A DNA stretch of 64,000 bases from Filosporella fistucella (taxonomy: Eukaryota; Ascomycota; Leotiomycetes; Helotiales). This document shows positions 24,504 through 34,977 of this stretch, in pieces (the first letter of the stretch is position 1; each line of letters opens with the position of its first letter). The stretch spans positions 1,798,001-1,862,000 of the forward strand of contig JAQJZZ010000014.1 in NCBI GenBank assembly GCA_030077755.1, read 5' to 3'. The notes beneath the pieces are model-generated. The model was not told the DNA's origin. It worked only from the letters and a program-made list of their open reading frames with translations, and did not search any database. A program made the position numbers and the translations under genes.

Positions 24504-26108
24504 CTAAAATGGTATCTGCTCCGAGAAATAATCCAAGATGACCTGAACCTGCGCTGGACTCGCAATCTCCAACTCACCCCAACCATCACCAACATGCATT
24601 GTAGCATTCAATTCTCCCAACACAGCCTGTGTTTCCCACGTTGTCAAATTTCCCGCTCCACGATACGAGTCTCCAACATTTGGATCTCCTGTCTTCGCAA
24701 AATTCGCCCAATACCCGTTCATCTTTAGGGCAATCTCATAGTCTTCCGCTTCCCATGGAGAGTCTGTCCCATAAAGATTGTTCAAGACGTAATTGATTTC
24801 ACTCTCGTGGTAGGCTCCTTGAGTTTGTCCAGGAGGCGCATGGTCCCAGATATAATTGTAGATGGGGCTAGAAGCAGTCTTCATCCAGCCGTTGCTGAAA
24901 GACCAGACGGAGATTCGGGAGGTGTCTGTCCAGTGCGCGTTGTAAGATGCTGATGCTTGAGAGGAATTTGCTGCGGGATATAGTGCGAGAACACGTGAGG
25001 AAAGGTTTCCGTATTGAGTCTTAATGTCTGAAATATATTCAGCGACTGTGAGATTGGTCGAAGTTGCTGCTCCAGACTCATCCTTGGTATTTCCGGTAAT
25101 TAGAGGAACGTCGTTGGCTGGCCCGGAGAGCAAGGTGTTGCGATACGTGTCTGGCATGCAATAATGATCAAGAACGTTTCCAAAATTGTACGCCGAGCCG
25201 AAAATGCTTTCTGTGAGATCCGCTGTGGACAACTTGCGGAGAGCTGCGACAGACGTCACATTCTTGCTTGCCATGTAAGCTTCACCAGTTGCTAAAGCAG
25301 TGCTTAGAGTGCGATAATTCTCCGCCAATGTTGCTGCTTCTGGATCATAGGGATCCCGAATTCCACTTTCAGCGATTGCACCTACAATTGACCCTTTGGT
25401 AAGAGGACTGTTGACGATGTGATAAACTGCCGCAGACCCAGCGGATTGCCCCATCGCAGTAATTTTTTCTGGATCGCCACCAAAAGCAGCAATATTATCA
25501 CGAACCCACTGTAAAGCCGCAAATTGGTCAAGCATTCCCCAATTACCTGAGCTGTTGGAACCAGTAACGCTGGCGAACTCCTCTGAAAGCTCGGGTGTCG
25601 CAAGATACCCAAAAGTGCTGATTCTGTAATTGTAGTTGACGAAAACAAGACCTTGGTCAGCCATTCCAGCACCATCAAAGAGCGGCTGTGCAGCTGAACC
25701 ACCTGCTGGGAAAGACCAAAAGATCACTGGGCGTAGCGCCGATGTGTTGCTCCCTGATGACCAAACGTTGAGGTTCAAGCAATCTTCGCTTTGTGTCGCT
25801 CCTGTTCCTGGAGGGCATACATTGCCGAACGTGTCTGCTTTGAAAGTCGTATTCCAAGGAGTTGGAGATTGAGGCGGACGCCATCTATTCTCTCCTGAAG
25901 TATCTGCACCATATGGAATTCCTTTCCACACTGTAATATCCTGCCAATTGGATATGTTCCCAGTTGGAGTGCTGTTGAATGCTCGTATCCCTTGGACCGG
26001 ACCAGACTTAGTCTGTATGATGGTGTCATATAGAGCCGCAGTTACAGATCCAAATTGGCTCAAAAAGGCAGAACCGCCAAGAAAGAAAGACTGAGTTGCG
26101 TATCGCAT
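24504..26108 (-). CDS. secreted type-B carboxylesterase
   Basis: A single exon of 534 residues. Residues 1-24 form a signal peptide (FFLGGSAFLSQFGSVTAA), so the product is exported; many N-x-S/T sites also suit secretion. The alpha/beta-hydrolase type-B pattern is clear: SEDCLNLNVW near 107, the nucleophile elbow GQSAGS with Ser222, GNTKDESG for the acid region, and HESEINYV with the catalytic His. The oxyanion strand reads FPAGG rather than the usual HGGG, a variation found in fungal members. Such enzymes hydrolyse esters and lipids, including some host or xenobiotic esters; the substrate is not predictable. It converges with the EamA transporter and is isolated upstream by 2.3 kb. Confidence 0.93.
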   Translation of the reverse strand: MRYATQSFFLGGSAFLSQFGSVTAALYDTIIQTKSGPVQGIRAFNSTPTGNISNWQDITVWKGIPYGADTSGENRWRPPQSPTPWNTTFKADTFGNVCPPGTGATQSEDCLNLNVWSSGSNTSALRPVIFWSFPAGGSAAQPLFDGAGMADQGLVFVNYNYRISTFGYLATPELSEEFASVTGSNSSGNWGMLDQFAALQWVRDNIAAFGGDPEKITAMGQSAGSAAVYHIVNSPLTKGSIVGAIAESGIRDPYDPEAATLAENYRTLSTALATGEAYMASKNVTSVAALRKLSTADLTESIFGSAYNFGNVLDHYCMPDTYRNTLLSGPANDVPLITGNTKDESGAATSTNLTVAEYISDIKTQYGNLSSRVLALYPAANSSQASASYNAHWTDTSRISVWSFSNGWMKTASSPIYNYIWDHAPPGQTQGAYHESEINYVLNNLYGTDSPWEAEDYEIALKMNGYWANFAKTGDPNVGDSYRGAGNLTTWETQAVLGELNATMHVGDGWGELEIASPAQVQVILDYFSEQIPF

Positions 26109-28392
26109 ATTGAAAGAATGGCTAGAAACAGCAAATAATAACTGTAAGAGAAAGAAGCCCTTCCTGCTGTGTTTTAAAAGCGGTTGCGGGGTGGAGAAGA
26201 GGTAGGGAGAGAGCGCAACATAAAGGGAAAAATATCATTTTATAATAAACATTTTCTGAGTCGAGGTAAGTGACCCGCAAATGACCTGCAAATTTGCAAG
26301 ATTCATAAATTATACAGCATATTGAAAGACTGCCAAGATGATGGAAGAGACGCGTGGATTGAGGCAAAGCATCATCTTTGAGGAGACCTTGGACTGCCAG
26401 TAGATCATTTACTAAGGAATCTGAACAACCATATTACCATTTGGATCCAGAATAGAAATTCGGTCCCGAAATGGTGAAGAAATAAAGTATCAAGACAAGG
26501 GAGCGGTTGAAGCCTATTCGGACTAACACAGCCCCATCATTCATATGTGTCGACTCGCTAATCCGATCTTCGGGACCGAGGGTCAAAAAGTCTTGCCGGT
26601 GGATCGACGAAGGGCTATTTAAGTAACGTTGAAATGCTGAAGATTCTTGTGGTGTCATGTTTCATACATTCGCGTCTCCGTAAACGGTAGTACTGCTGCG
26701 TCATCAGGAGCATGTATCCCCTCCTCGGACGGGTAGTCAAGGGGTATCTCGCATTCGCATATGTCGGCACTTCATTATGCGAGCAACTCGATAAGAAGAG
26801 AAACTATGGAGCTGTAGACACAATCTCAACAAAAAGACTCATACCTCTTCAACATTGAATAAAACCTAAAAGTCTCGTTCCCATGCTGATGCTGGTGCTC
26901 CAGCAGGAACAGAACTGAGACGAATAGTAACTAGTCAAAGTGCCCGACGTGATGCGCCGAAGAGGCGTAAACATGATTCGAAGTAGCAGATAGACGATAC
27001 ATGAAGCCTGGAGCTGAGAAACTCCAATCTCATTAATAACAAATGATGTTACCCAAAGCAGGAACTTGGCATAACGTCTGTGAATCCAGCCAGCCCACAA
27101 GATTGTTCAGCGTAGTATCAGAAGAAGCCAGATGGTATGCCATTTCATCTGGAGATCAGGTTCGTCCAAGCACCGACGAGTTTCCCTTCCATACACGAAA
27201 TGTCGGGGTGATATGAGGTTCGATTCTGGGAGCGGAAGCTAGAAATCTCTGGTGTGTATAACGCGAATCCGCACCGCAAAACAAATTCACCAAAATCAGT
27301 TTCATATATCAATACATCAGCGAGAACATTCTCCATCTGACCTCTCCACATTGTCTGAGCTATATGCAGAGGCAGTTTTATTAGGATAATTCTGGTTTCC
27401 ACTTGGCCAGAATTATGTTACGTTGGTGGAATTCTCGGTATCCGCCATGCCTTCTACCAATACAGCCGCGAGAATGATTATCTAAATCATAGCGAAGGTG
27501 CTAAACCTGCAACAATAGAGAAGAATCCATTTGAATCGACATCGATGATTTGCATCTGGCGTGTAAGAATATGTCAGGAGGTAGAAATTCTTACACGACT
27601 TGGGGAGAAGGAAATCGCGTCGCCCATGTCGCACACGCGTACCGTTGAACGTTTTATGTGGTACGAGGTGGCAGTAAGAGGTCTGTCATGGTCGTTACAG
27701 CGAAATGGGGTTTGAGTTGAACTTTGAGAGCTTTGAAAAATACTTTATGGATATGATTGCAGGATATCCGTTCGACAAGGGCTCCCCGACCGGTCAATTC
27801 GGTCACCGTAGGAGGATGGTGGCCAGGGTAGAAACTATGTTTGTCAACATCCCGACCTTACTTGTATTATGACACATAAGAATAAGGGACACCACTTTCG
27901 CCACAAATATCTTCACGGTCTCTAATACTTATGACGAGCGGGACTGGGGAATGAAGAAGTTGTAATAAGCATTCACAAGAAGGCAAGAAACGCGTATATT
28001 CTAGAGATTCCCTATACATCAACGACTGTCATCGCATATCAGACTGTGCAATACTAACAGGTGACACTGCACATCACGTCAATACCCGACCTAGTGGATG
28101 ACGGACGAAAGACAAATGATGGGTCTTCTTGAGCACGCAATTCCTCTAACTCTTTTCATATCTGCCGTATTGGGAAGCTCGACATATAGGAGGCGTGAAG
28201 AAGTATTTTCACCTCTTTGCTTACCCACTTACCTAGGTATATGTTGTGGCATCTCCCCTGAGGTCGTCACTTCCCTTTCACAACCCACAGCGCCAAAATG
28301 CGGCACAACATATCCTGTCCTATTAACTGACAGTAAACAAACACATTTTCATATCTCTAGTCATCACCAAATCAGCTATTCCCCTCTTCATC
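26109..28392. other. gene-free interval between esterase and amino-acid permease
   Basis: This 2.3 kb is one of the larger empty stretches of the island. Minus frames at 26434-26658, 26849-27100 and 27145-27402 (75-85 codons) have plausible composition but no recognised domain, and I could not connect them by good splice sites. It could contain a decayed gene, but the sequence does not let me say which. Confidence 0.45.
26238..26244 (-). promoter_or_regulatory. possible TATA box of the carboxylesterase gene
   Basis: TATAAAA on the minus strand, about 130 bp upstream of the carboxylesterase ATG. String match and position only; the distance is somewhat long. Confidence 0.3.
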
Positions 28393-30158
28393 ATGGCAGA
28401 AGATTCTTCACACGTGACCAAGCATCACGATGATAGCGACAAAGATCTAGAAGGACACCCCACGAATCCGCTATACACTATCCACAATGAACACGCAGTC
28501 GTTGCTGATAAGCTCGCCCGCAAGCTCTCTGCACGACAGGTGCAAATGATCGCTCTTGGTGGCACGATCGGTACAGGCCTGTTTCTGGGGACTGGCAAGT
28601 CACTCGCAACAGGAGGGCCTGCGTCTATGCTCATTGCATATTTCATTGTCGGATGTATTGTTTTGTTGACGATGTTGGCATTGGGCGAAATGGCAGCTTT
28701 CGTGCCTATCGCTGGATCTTTCTGCACATTTGCTGGCAGATATGTTGACGATGCTCTTGGATTCGCCTTGACTTGGAATTATTGGTTCAATGATGCTGTG
28801 TCAACAGCAGCAGATCTAGTTGCTCTCCAGCTGGTATTTTCGTATTGGAAAACAAGTTTGCCGGGTTGGGGCTTAAGTCTAATCTTCTGGGTGCTCCTGA
28901 TCTTGGCAAATATCATCACGGTGAGGGCGTATGGCGAGGTACGCGTTCATTCTCTGAGCAGTTGATGACTAGCTAACATTCCGCAGCTCGAATATTGGCT
29001 GAGCTTGTTGAAAGTTATCACTATTATTGTAGGTAAATCATTTTAGGATGTTTTAGTATCATAGTGACCATTGTAGATATTTATCATCCTGGGTATAGTC
29101 GTCAACTGCGGTGGCAACACGTCCCATACGTATCTGGGAGCTCACAATTGGTATATTGGAGATGCTCCATTCGTTGGTGGGATTGGCGGCTTTGCTTCGG
29201 TCTTCGTAACTGCTTCTTTTGCTTGTAAGTCAGGCCCTATCGCTGTCGCCTTCGCAATATCTGATTTTTCGCAGATGGTGGTACCGAGTCAATTGCAATC
29301 ACAGCTGGCGAAACCAAGAACCCCACCAAAAACCTACCCCGCGTAGTCAAAAATGTCTTTTGGCGCATTCTCTTTTTTTATATTCTCTCGGTGTTGATCA
29401 TCGGTCTTAATGTGCCATATAATTATCCCAATCTATCCACGAAAAACACCTCTACCTCGCCTTTTACGATTGTATTCCAGATGGCTGGAGCGAGAGCAGC
29501 AGGATCATTTATCAATGCTGTTATCCTGACTTCAGTTATCTCAGCCGGAAACCATGCTCTATTTGCCGGGACCAGACTTCTGTATTCCCTCGCAGTAGAC
29601 TCTCATGCACCCAGGTTCTTTGGAAAGTTAAACAACAATCAAGTCCCATGGATTGCTGTGCTCGCTACATCTGCCATATCAGGCCTCTGTTTCGGTGCGT
29701 CTTTCATTGGAGCTGGCCAGCTTTGGACTTGGCTGCAAAACATTGTTGGTGTATCGAATCAACTTGCTTGGCTGTTCATTGCTGTTACATCCATTCGATT
29801 CCGTGGAGCAATGGAAGCACAGGGCAAAACTCACCTCCTTCCATTCAAAAACTGGACTTACCCTTGGGGGCCATGGCTAAGTGCGGTCTTTAATGTCGTT
29901 ATTATCTTGGTCCAAGGCTGGAGCAGCTTTAGTCCCAGATTCAAAGCTGTTGATTTTGTAAGTTACTACATCGAAATTCCTGTTATGCTCGCCATGTATG
30001 GGGCATGGAAGCTTTACAAGAGAACGAGATTGGTTAGGTATAGGGAGATGGATTTGGAGACTGATGTTTACGTGGTTGGAGAGGAAGACTTGGAGGACGC
30101 GGAGAGAGAGAAGACAGCAAGGGGAAAGATCGAGCGGGCTCTGAGGTGGATCTTGTAG
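28393..30158 (+). CDS. general amino-acid permease (APC superfamily)
   Basis: Four exons, 28393-28938, 28987-29028, 29077-29224 and 29275-30158, give 539 residues. After a hydrophilic N-terminus comes the AAP signature LSARQVQMIALGGTIGTGLF (TM1), then about twelve hydrophobic helices. GEMAAFVPIAGSFCTFAGRYVD, NYWFNDAVS, YGGTESIAITAGETKNPTKNLPR and AGNHALFAGTRLLYSLA are the hallmark loops of yeast-type amino-acid/proton symporters such as Gap1/Dip5/Alp1 relatives. The 42-nt exon 2 (LEYWLSLLKVITII) is short but required for the transmembrane helix. The protein imports amino acids at the plasma membrane; specificity cannot be read from sequence. The chosen ATG gives the expected length. Confidence 0.94.
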
Positions 30159-31399
30159 ACGATCCTTTCACAATATCTACCGGTTGTTCTTACTTCCATC
30201 CTTGCAATCGCTGAGGTTAATTTAATTCCCTCTTCAAGGTCACATGATACATGCAGGTCCTGAGATTCCCATTATGACTACAGAAATGAAAGACTTGTGC
30301 ATGAGGATAGAATATGTTGATCGCTTTCTCAAAAGGTGGATAGACACCTATGTAGTTCCCCCTTCTCCACGTTTCGGGAGTTTGTACTAGGTCTAGTATT
30401 TCCCATCCAATAGCCCTAATCACATGACACCTCTCCTTCTCGGAATATCACTTAGGTGGCAAGGGCAAGGGTGAAAAAACGCTCAATTCCTCGCTACACC
30501 AACTGTTTTGTTATCTAGATAGAATTAAGTTGACGCATTTCAACAAATCACAAAGCGGCTTTAGCTCATTTGGGAGAGCGTCAGACTGAAGACAACTTCA
30601 GCACTGTTATCTGAAGGCACTCGGTTCAATCCCGAGAAGCCGCATTACAAGATAATGCGACTCACGGAGTCTTGGTTCACCAAGATTGAGAACATATGTT
30701 TTTGGCATTTTCTTTTGAATCTATAGCTGTCAGTACTTTAAGCAAGGAGGAGGAGTGATTGATTTTGGGTGGTTGAAAGCTTTGTCTTTGGAGTGTGGGA
30801 GTTTTTGTTCGCTAAGAGGACCGAGAATATCCACATTATGGTTCCATTCCGGGGAAGGAGGTCGTTCTAGGCTAAGGGCTCATCACCGTAATTTATTCCA
30901 TGGCAGAATACCTTCATGTACATTTAATGTTTATCAATTCATCCTCATATGTCCTAGAATTTTTGTCAAATAACCAGAAACATTGTCTGTGCTATTGGAT
31001 GAAGCTGAGCTCCTAGCAGCTGAGCCTGAAAAAAGGCATTGCATTGAATTTGTGACGTGAAGCTATTTTATGCGTACCCATGATTTTATTAATTTAGCAA
31101 AGTGTGACTTCAGAACCTTTAATATTATTGAATGTTGATATTTGGGCTGGATAATTACGTCCGAGTCACATCGGTGCTGAATGGAGGTATAAACACCCTC
31201 CAAGTCCACCTGCTCATCTGTGGTAACACGCAGGTCATCTAGAGCAGCATATAAGACAGACTCATATCATTCTGAAGGGATTATGATCACGTTTCTTGGA
31301 CCCTGATCGTGTACCTCATTAGTTGATCAGTTTTCACAATCCGGATCCACAATTTCTTCTTTCGCATATCCGATTTCGAATTCTACTATTACCAGTAAC
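30159..31399. other. intergenic region containing a tRNA gene
   Basis: 1.2 kb between the amino-acid permease and the broken GGCT-like gene. Apart from the tRNA-Phe gene at 30555-30643 it is AT-rich and has no coding signal. Confidence 0.55.
30555..30643 (+). tRNA. tRNA-Phe (anticodon GAA) with intron
   Basis: The sequence folds as a full cloverleaf. Acceptor stem GCGGCTT (30555-30561) pairs with AAGCCGC (30637-30643). The D-arm is GCTC...GAGC. The anticodon stem is TCAGA with TCTGA, and the loop carries GAA at 30588-30590. The T-arm CTCGG TTCAATC CCGAG contains box B GGTTCAATCCC. A 17-nt intron (about 30592-30608) follows position 37 and contains CTTCAG, complementary to the anticodon region CTGAAG, as in other nuclear tRNA introns cut by the tRNA-splicing endonuclease. 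CCA is not encoded, as in nuclear eukaryotic tRNAs. Exact intron edges can shift by one base. Confidence 0.96.
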
Positions 31400-32404
31400 A
31401 TGGATCCATTCGAGGAGCTCTTGAGAATGGCGTCCAATGCCGCTCAGATACCATAAGATGATGAGGTATCCCTAGGAGAGATTGAAAGATGGCAAAGACT
31501 CTTCTCATACACCTATGACCAAGCACTTCACATGATCGAACGTCACAACCAAGACTTCACCAGAACCCGTCGTACGGATAATCAGTGGTCAAGGATCTCT
31601 TCGGAACTGAAGTCTCAAGGGTACAGCCGCAGCGCTTATGAGCATCAGCTCTCACTTGGTGGTGCACCACAAACAAAGAACGTCATTCAGAAAAGCCAGA
31701 TTTCCGATAGGCAAGCACAAGCGACATACGTCCTCAAACTGGCGGGACCCTTGACTTCCCCAGAACTTGTTCAGATCGCTGCTGGCCTCCCCAAGCCTCC
31801 AGAGGCTGTCAATGGCGAAGGTGACGACGGAAATTCAAGAGTCTGCTATGTCGATGGTACATCACAGCAAGCCATCCTTGACTGGTTTGCAACAAACGAC
31901 ATCAGCTTCAGGCCAACATTCGCTCGGGTAACTCAAAAGGCACACAAAGAGCTTTCCAGATGTTCGATCTATCCCACACTTGGAATCGAGAGCACGTTGC
32001 CTCATTTCCGTCTTACTGTTAATCGAATCTTGCCACATCCATATCAAGAACAGTATCCTATTTGGTACTTCATCTATGGTACTCTCGCTCAAGTAGATAT
32101 TCTATCTCGACAGTGGGATATTCCCGAAGGTGAGCTCCCTATATTGCATCCAGCATCTGTCACTCATTGAAAATTGGATATTTGGGCTGGCAAATATAAA
32201 GCTCTTATCAATGCTCCAGAGACATCGACAATGGAGGGGCATGCATACGAAGTCATGACAAAGGAACATGAGGATGCCCTCCGAGTCTATGAGACGGACA
32301 ACTATGAGGTGGTACGATGCAGTATCTCAATTAACACAAGTGATGGTGTTCAAGAGGTCAATGGCTGCACATTTTGGTTCATAGGAGATGTTGATGGAGA
32401 GTGA
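31400..32404 (+). pseudogene. broken gamma-glutamylcyclotransferase/AIG2-like gene
   Basis: One frame runs from the ATG at 31400 to the stop ending at 32404 (334 codons) but is interrupted twice in place: TAA at 31454-31456 and TGA at 32168-32170. The C-terminal part shows the AIG2/GGCT fold: WYFIYGTLAQVDIL at about 225-238, then DIWAGKYKAL, EGHAYEV and VYETDNYEVVRC, which carries the catalytic-glutamate region. The TGA sits exactly where family members have a residue between TH and KLDIW, so it is a nonsense change rather than an intron. Both stops are one C-to-T step from a sense codon (CAA and CGA). The N-terminal 190 residues match no family known to me. Expressed product is unlikely; sequencing error is the alternative. 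Confidence 0.82.
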
Positions 32405-33039
32405 GATCAGAGCCTTGAATTTGATGCTTCAGAGCTGAGATCTGGAGCTTAAGACATGCAAAAATGTACTTAGGTAGATTGGGCGAAAACTGACATCCAT
32501 TCCCGTTCGTCGTACGCTTCCATCATGGTGTTAGAGTCGGCTGTAGAGTTTTTCAAATATTTGAGGCATAGATGGTGAACTGCCAGTCAATCAATGACTG
32601 CAGGCATCTAGACCAAAATGTCGACTCCTAAAATGTTAGAAAGTATTGGCTTAACACTCAAGTTCCGTTGTTTAATACAGTAAATCAATTCTGGCCAAAC
32701 GGAGTTGCATTGTCATTATCGGCTATATTCAAGACTGCTCTCCAAACGCCGAATCTCCTGTTGCTCATTGGCTGGCTCGCAAAATCCGACGGATCCAGGA
32801 CATTTCAATTGGTCAGGGTGTCCTGATGTGGGTTGACTTGATAGTTAATAGCGAATGAGGCGCAGCGAACACCAATGGAATATCCCAGCATCTTCCTCCC
32901 AATCTCGATATCTACGTGCCTCAAAGACCATAGGAAGTGATCTTTGAATTACCTCGAAGATATCATGTAATTATTCCGCATCAGCCAAATTCACTTAAGC
33001 CCAAATGTCGCTGTAGAACCATCGAGAATCTGTTGAAAT
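32405..33039. other. intergenic region upstream of the Zn2Cys6 factor
   Basis: 635 bp between the broken GGCT gene and the transcription factor gene. It should hold the regulator's promoter. No gene or repeat was recognised. Confidence 0.5.
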
Positions 33040-34820
33040 ATGCCAGTCACCGCTGAGAATTCTGTATCACCACCGTACCCCACCATCGCAAAGAAGAAAA
33101 GGGCTTATTACTCTAAAGTATCGACGGGCTGTAAAACATGCAAGTAAGTAGTCAAATTATGATATCAAGCTTGTAAACATGGCTAAAATACTCCCAGGAT
33201 TCGGCATCTGAAATGTGGAGAAGAACTGCCCCACTGTCGACGATGTACTTCTACGGGAAGAAGATGTGACGGCTATTCCACGACGAGTAGTTCCTTTTAT
33301 TCTTCGTCGTCCTCGTCTTACTCAAGATTATCACCAGAGAATCCTCTGGACTGTATTGTGAGCCAAGCACTTACCGCTCCCATCTTTGCCAATGCTCAGG
33401 AATCTCGGAGCTTCTTTTTCTTTCGCGAATACACGATCCCTCAAGTATCAAACGCATTTGACTCAGAGGTTTACAACCGCCTTCTCCTGCAAGCCTGTAG
33501 TCATAACTTGGCTGTTCGACATGCAGCTTGTGCTTTGGGAGCTTTACACGAATCTTTTGATTTCGGAGACAATGGCATGGCTGTGTTGTCCCTGAAAGAT
33601 AATGTTGAAGAATTTGCGATGCAGCAATATTTGAAAGCTATTGGTTATCTATTGGAGCCTATGAGATATGGAAAGACTCAAGCTGCAGATATAGCTTTGA
33701 TGACTTGTATTCTTTTCACATTCTTCGAGGTGAACCGGCCTTTCTCAATCCAATTTCTTCTGCTAAAGACGATCAGATTTTGAGAGGCAATCAATCAGCC
33801 GCAATCTCACACATTGATGGCGGAGCTAAGATCATCTCGGAACTGCACTCATCTTCACTTTCAACATATCTTTCAATGTCAAGAACACCCTATATCCCAC
33901 TGCCTGCGCTGAATAAAATTTTCATGTCTCTCGACTTTCAAGCAGCAACTGTCATTGTGCAACGTGGGCGCCGACTTAATAGCCTCAATGGCAGCAGTAA
34001 TCTCGCCGATTCTCAACAGAGCATCCCTGTCGTCTTCGAATCTATCGAAAACGCGCGCAAGTATCTAGATTACATTCGTGCTGTTGGTGCCAGCCCAAGA
34101 CCTCCACAGCCGCCTGCAATCCCAGTTGATCCCGTCAAGAAAAATAAAATATTCGTGAAATTAGAACTCTTGAAAGTAGTCACGGCAACGTATTTGCGCC
34201 AATGGGATTCTGCATTGAACGCGTTTGTCGAGCGGAATGCGGGAAATTTGGACGAAGCAACTCGAAAAGCAATACTTATTTTGCGTGCTCATAGAATGGT
34301 TACATCTGCTGGGTTCAAAATCGATTCACTCCGGGCTCTGGCAGACGAAACAGCCTGGGATATTTTGACCGCTGAGTACGAGGCTATCCTGGAACTGGCA
34401 ACCGAATATGTTGGTGCAACTTCACACCATCACCGAGTCTCAGCTTCCTTTTCATTTGAGACTGGGATCTTGTTCCCGCTCTATTTTGTTGCTGTCAAAT
34501 GTAGGGACTACTGGATGAGGCGACAAGCAATTGAGCTGATGAGGAGAGGAGAGCGAGTAGAGGGGATTCTGAATAGTTTGTTAACGGCAAGGGTAGCAGA
34601 ACGATTGATGATGATTGAAGAAGAGGGGTTGTGCGAGGATGTTACAGGAGGTGGCCCAGAGAGAGTAAAAAGAGAAGATAGGGTCTCTGGTGTTCAAATT
34701 CAGTTTGAAGGTAATGAAAAGAAGGCCAATCTTAAGTATCAGAGGTTCGTAAAAGTTGATAAATCCGAGGGGGTGGAGTCTAGACCTGTTGTAGTTGTGG
34801 AGGAGTGGATAGAGTGGTAA
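33040..34820 (+). CDS. Zn(2)Cys(6) fungal transcription factor
   Basis: Three exons, 33040-33143, 33198-33729 and 33777-34820, give 559 residues. The first splice completes the binuclear cluster CKTCKIRHLKC...HCRRCTSTGRRCDGY (about 31-60; spacing C-x2-C-x6-C-x6-C-x2-C-x6-C), which binds two zinc ions and a CGG-type DNA half-site. A Ser/Tyr-rich linker follows. The rest is the helical fungal-specific region: NLAVRHAACALGALHE near 145 and CILFTFFEILRGNQSAAISHIDGGAKI, restored by the third splice, are typical of this group. The C-terminal end is acidic and basic mixed. It lies 157 bp from, and convergent with, the GMC oxidoreductase, so it is a candidate regulator of the neighbouring island genes; that link is inference. 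Confidence 0.93.
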
Positions 34821-34977
34821 GAGAAAGTTCAGAGACATTGTAGACTTATTCGGTTTCAATGGACAGGGAATCAATCTTCAGCAATTGTTCTTCATCCACC
34901 TATCTCTACGTGATATTACCACTTGTAGTTTCACATCTTATCCAACAAAGTCGCAAATTCCAAACCGGTCCAACCGA

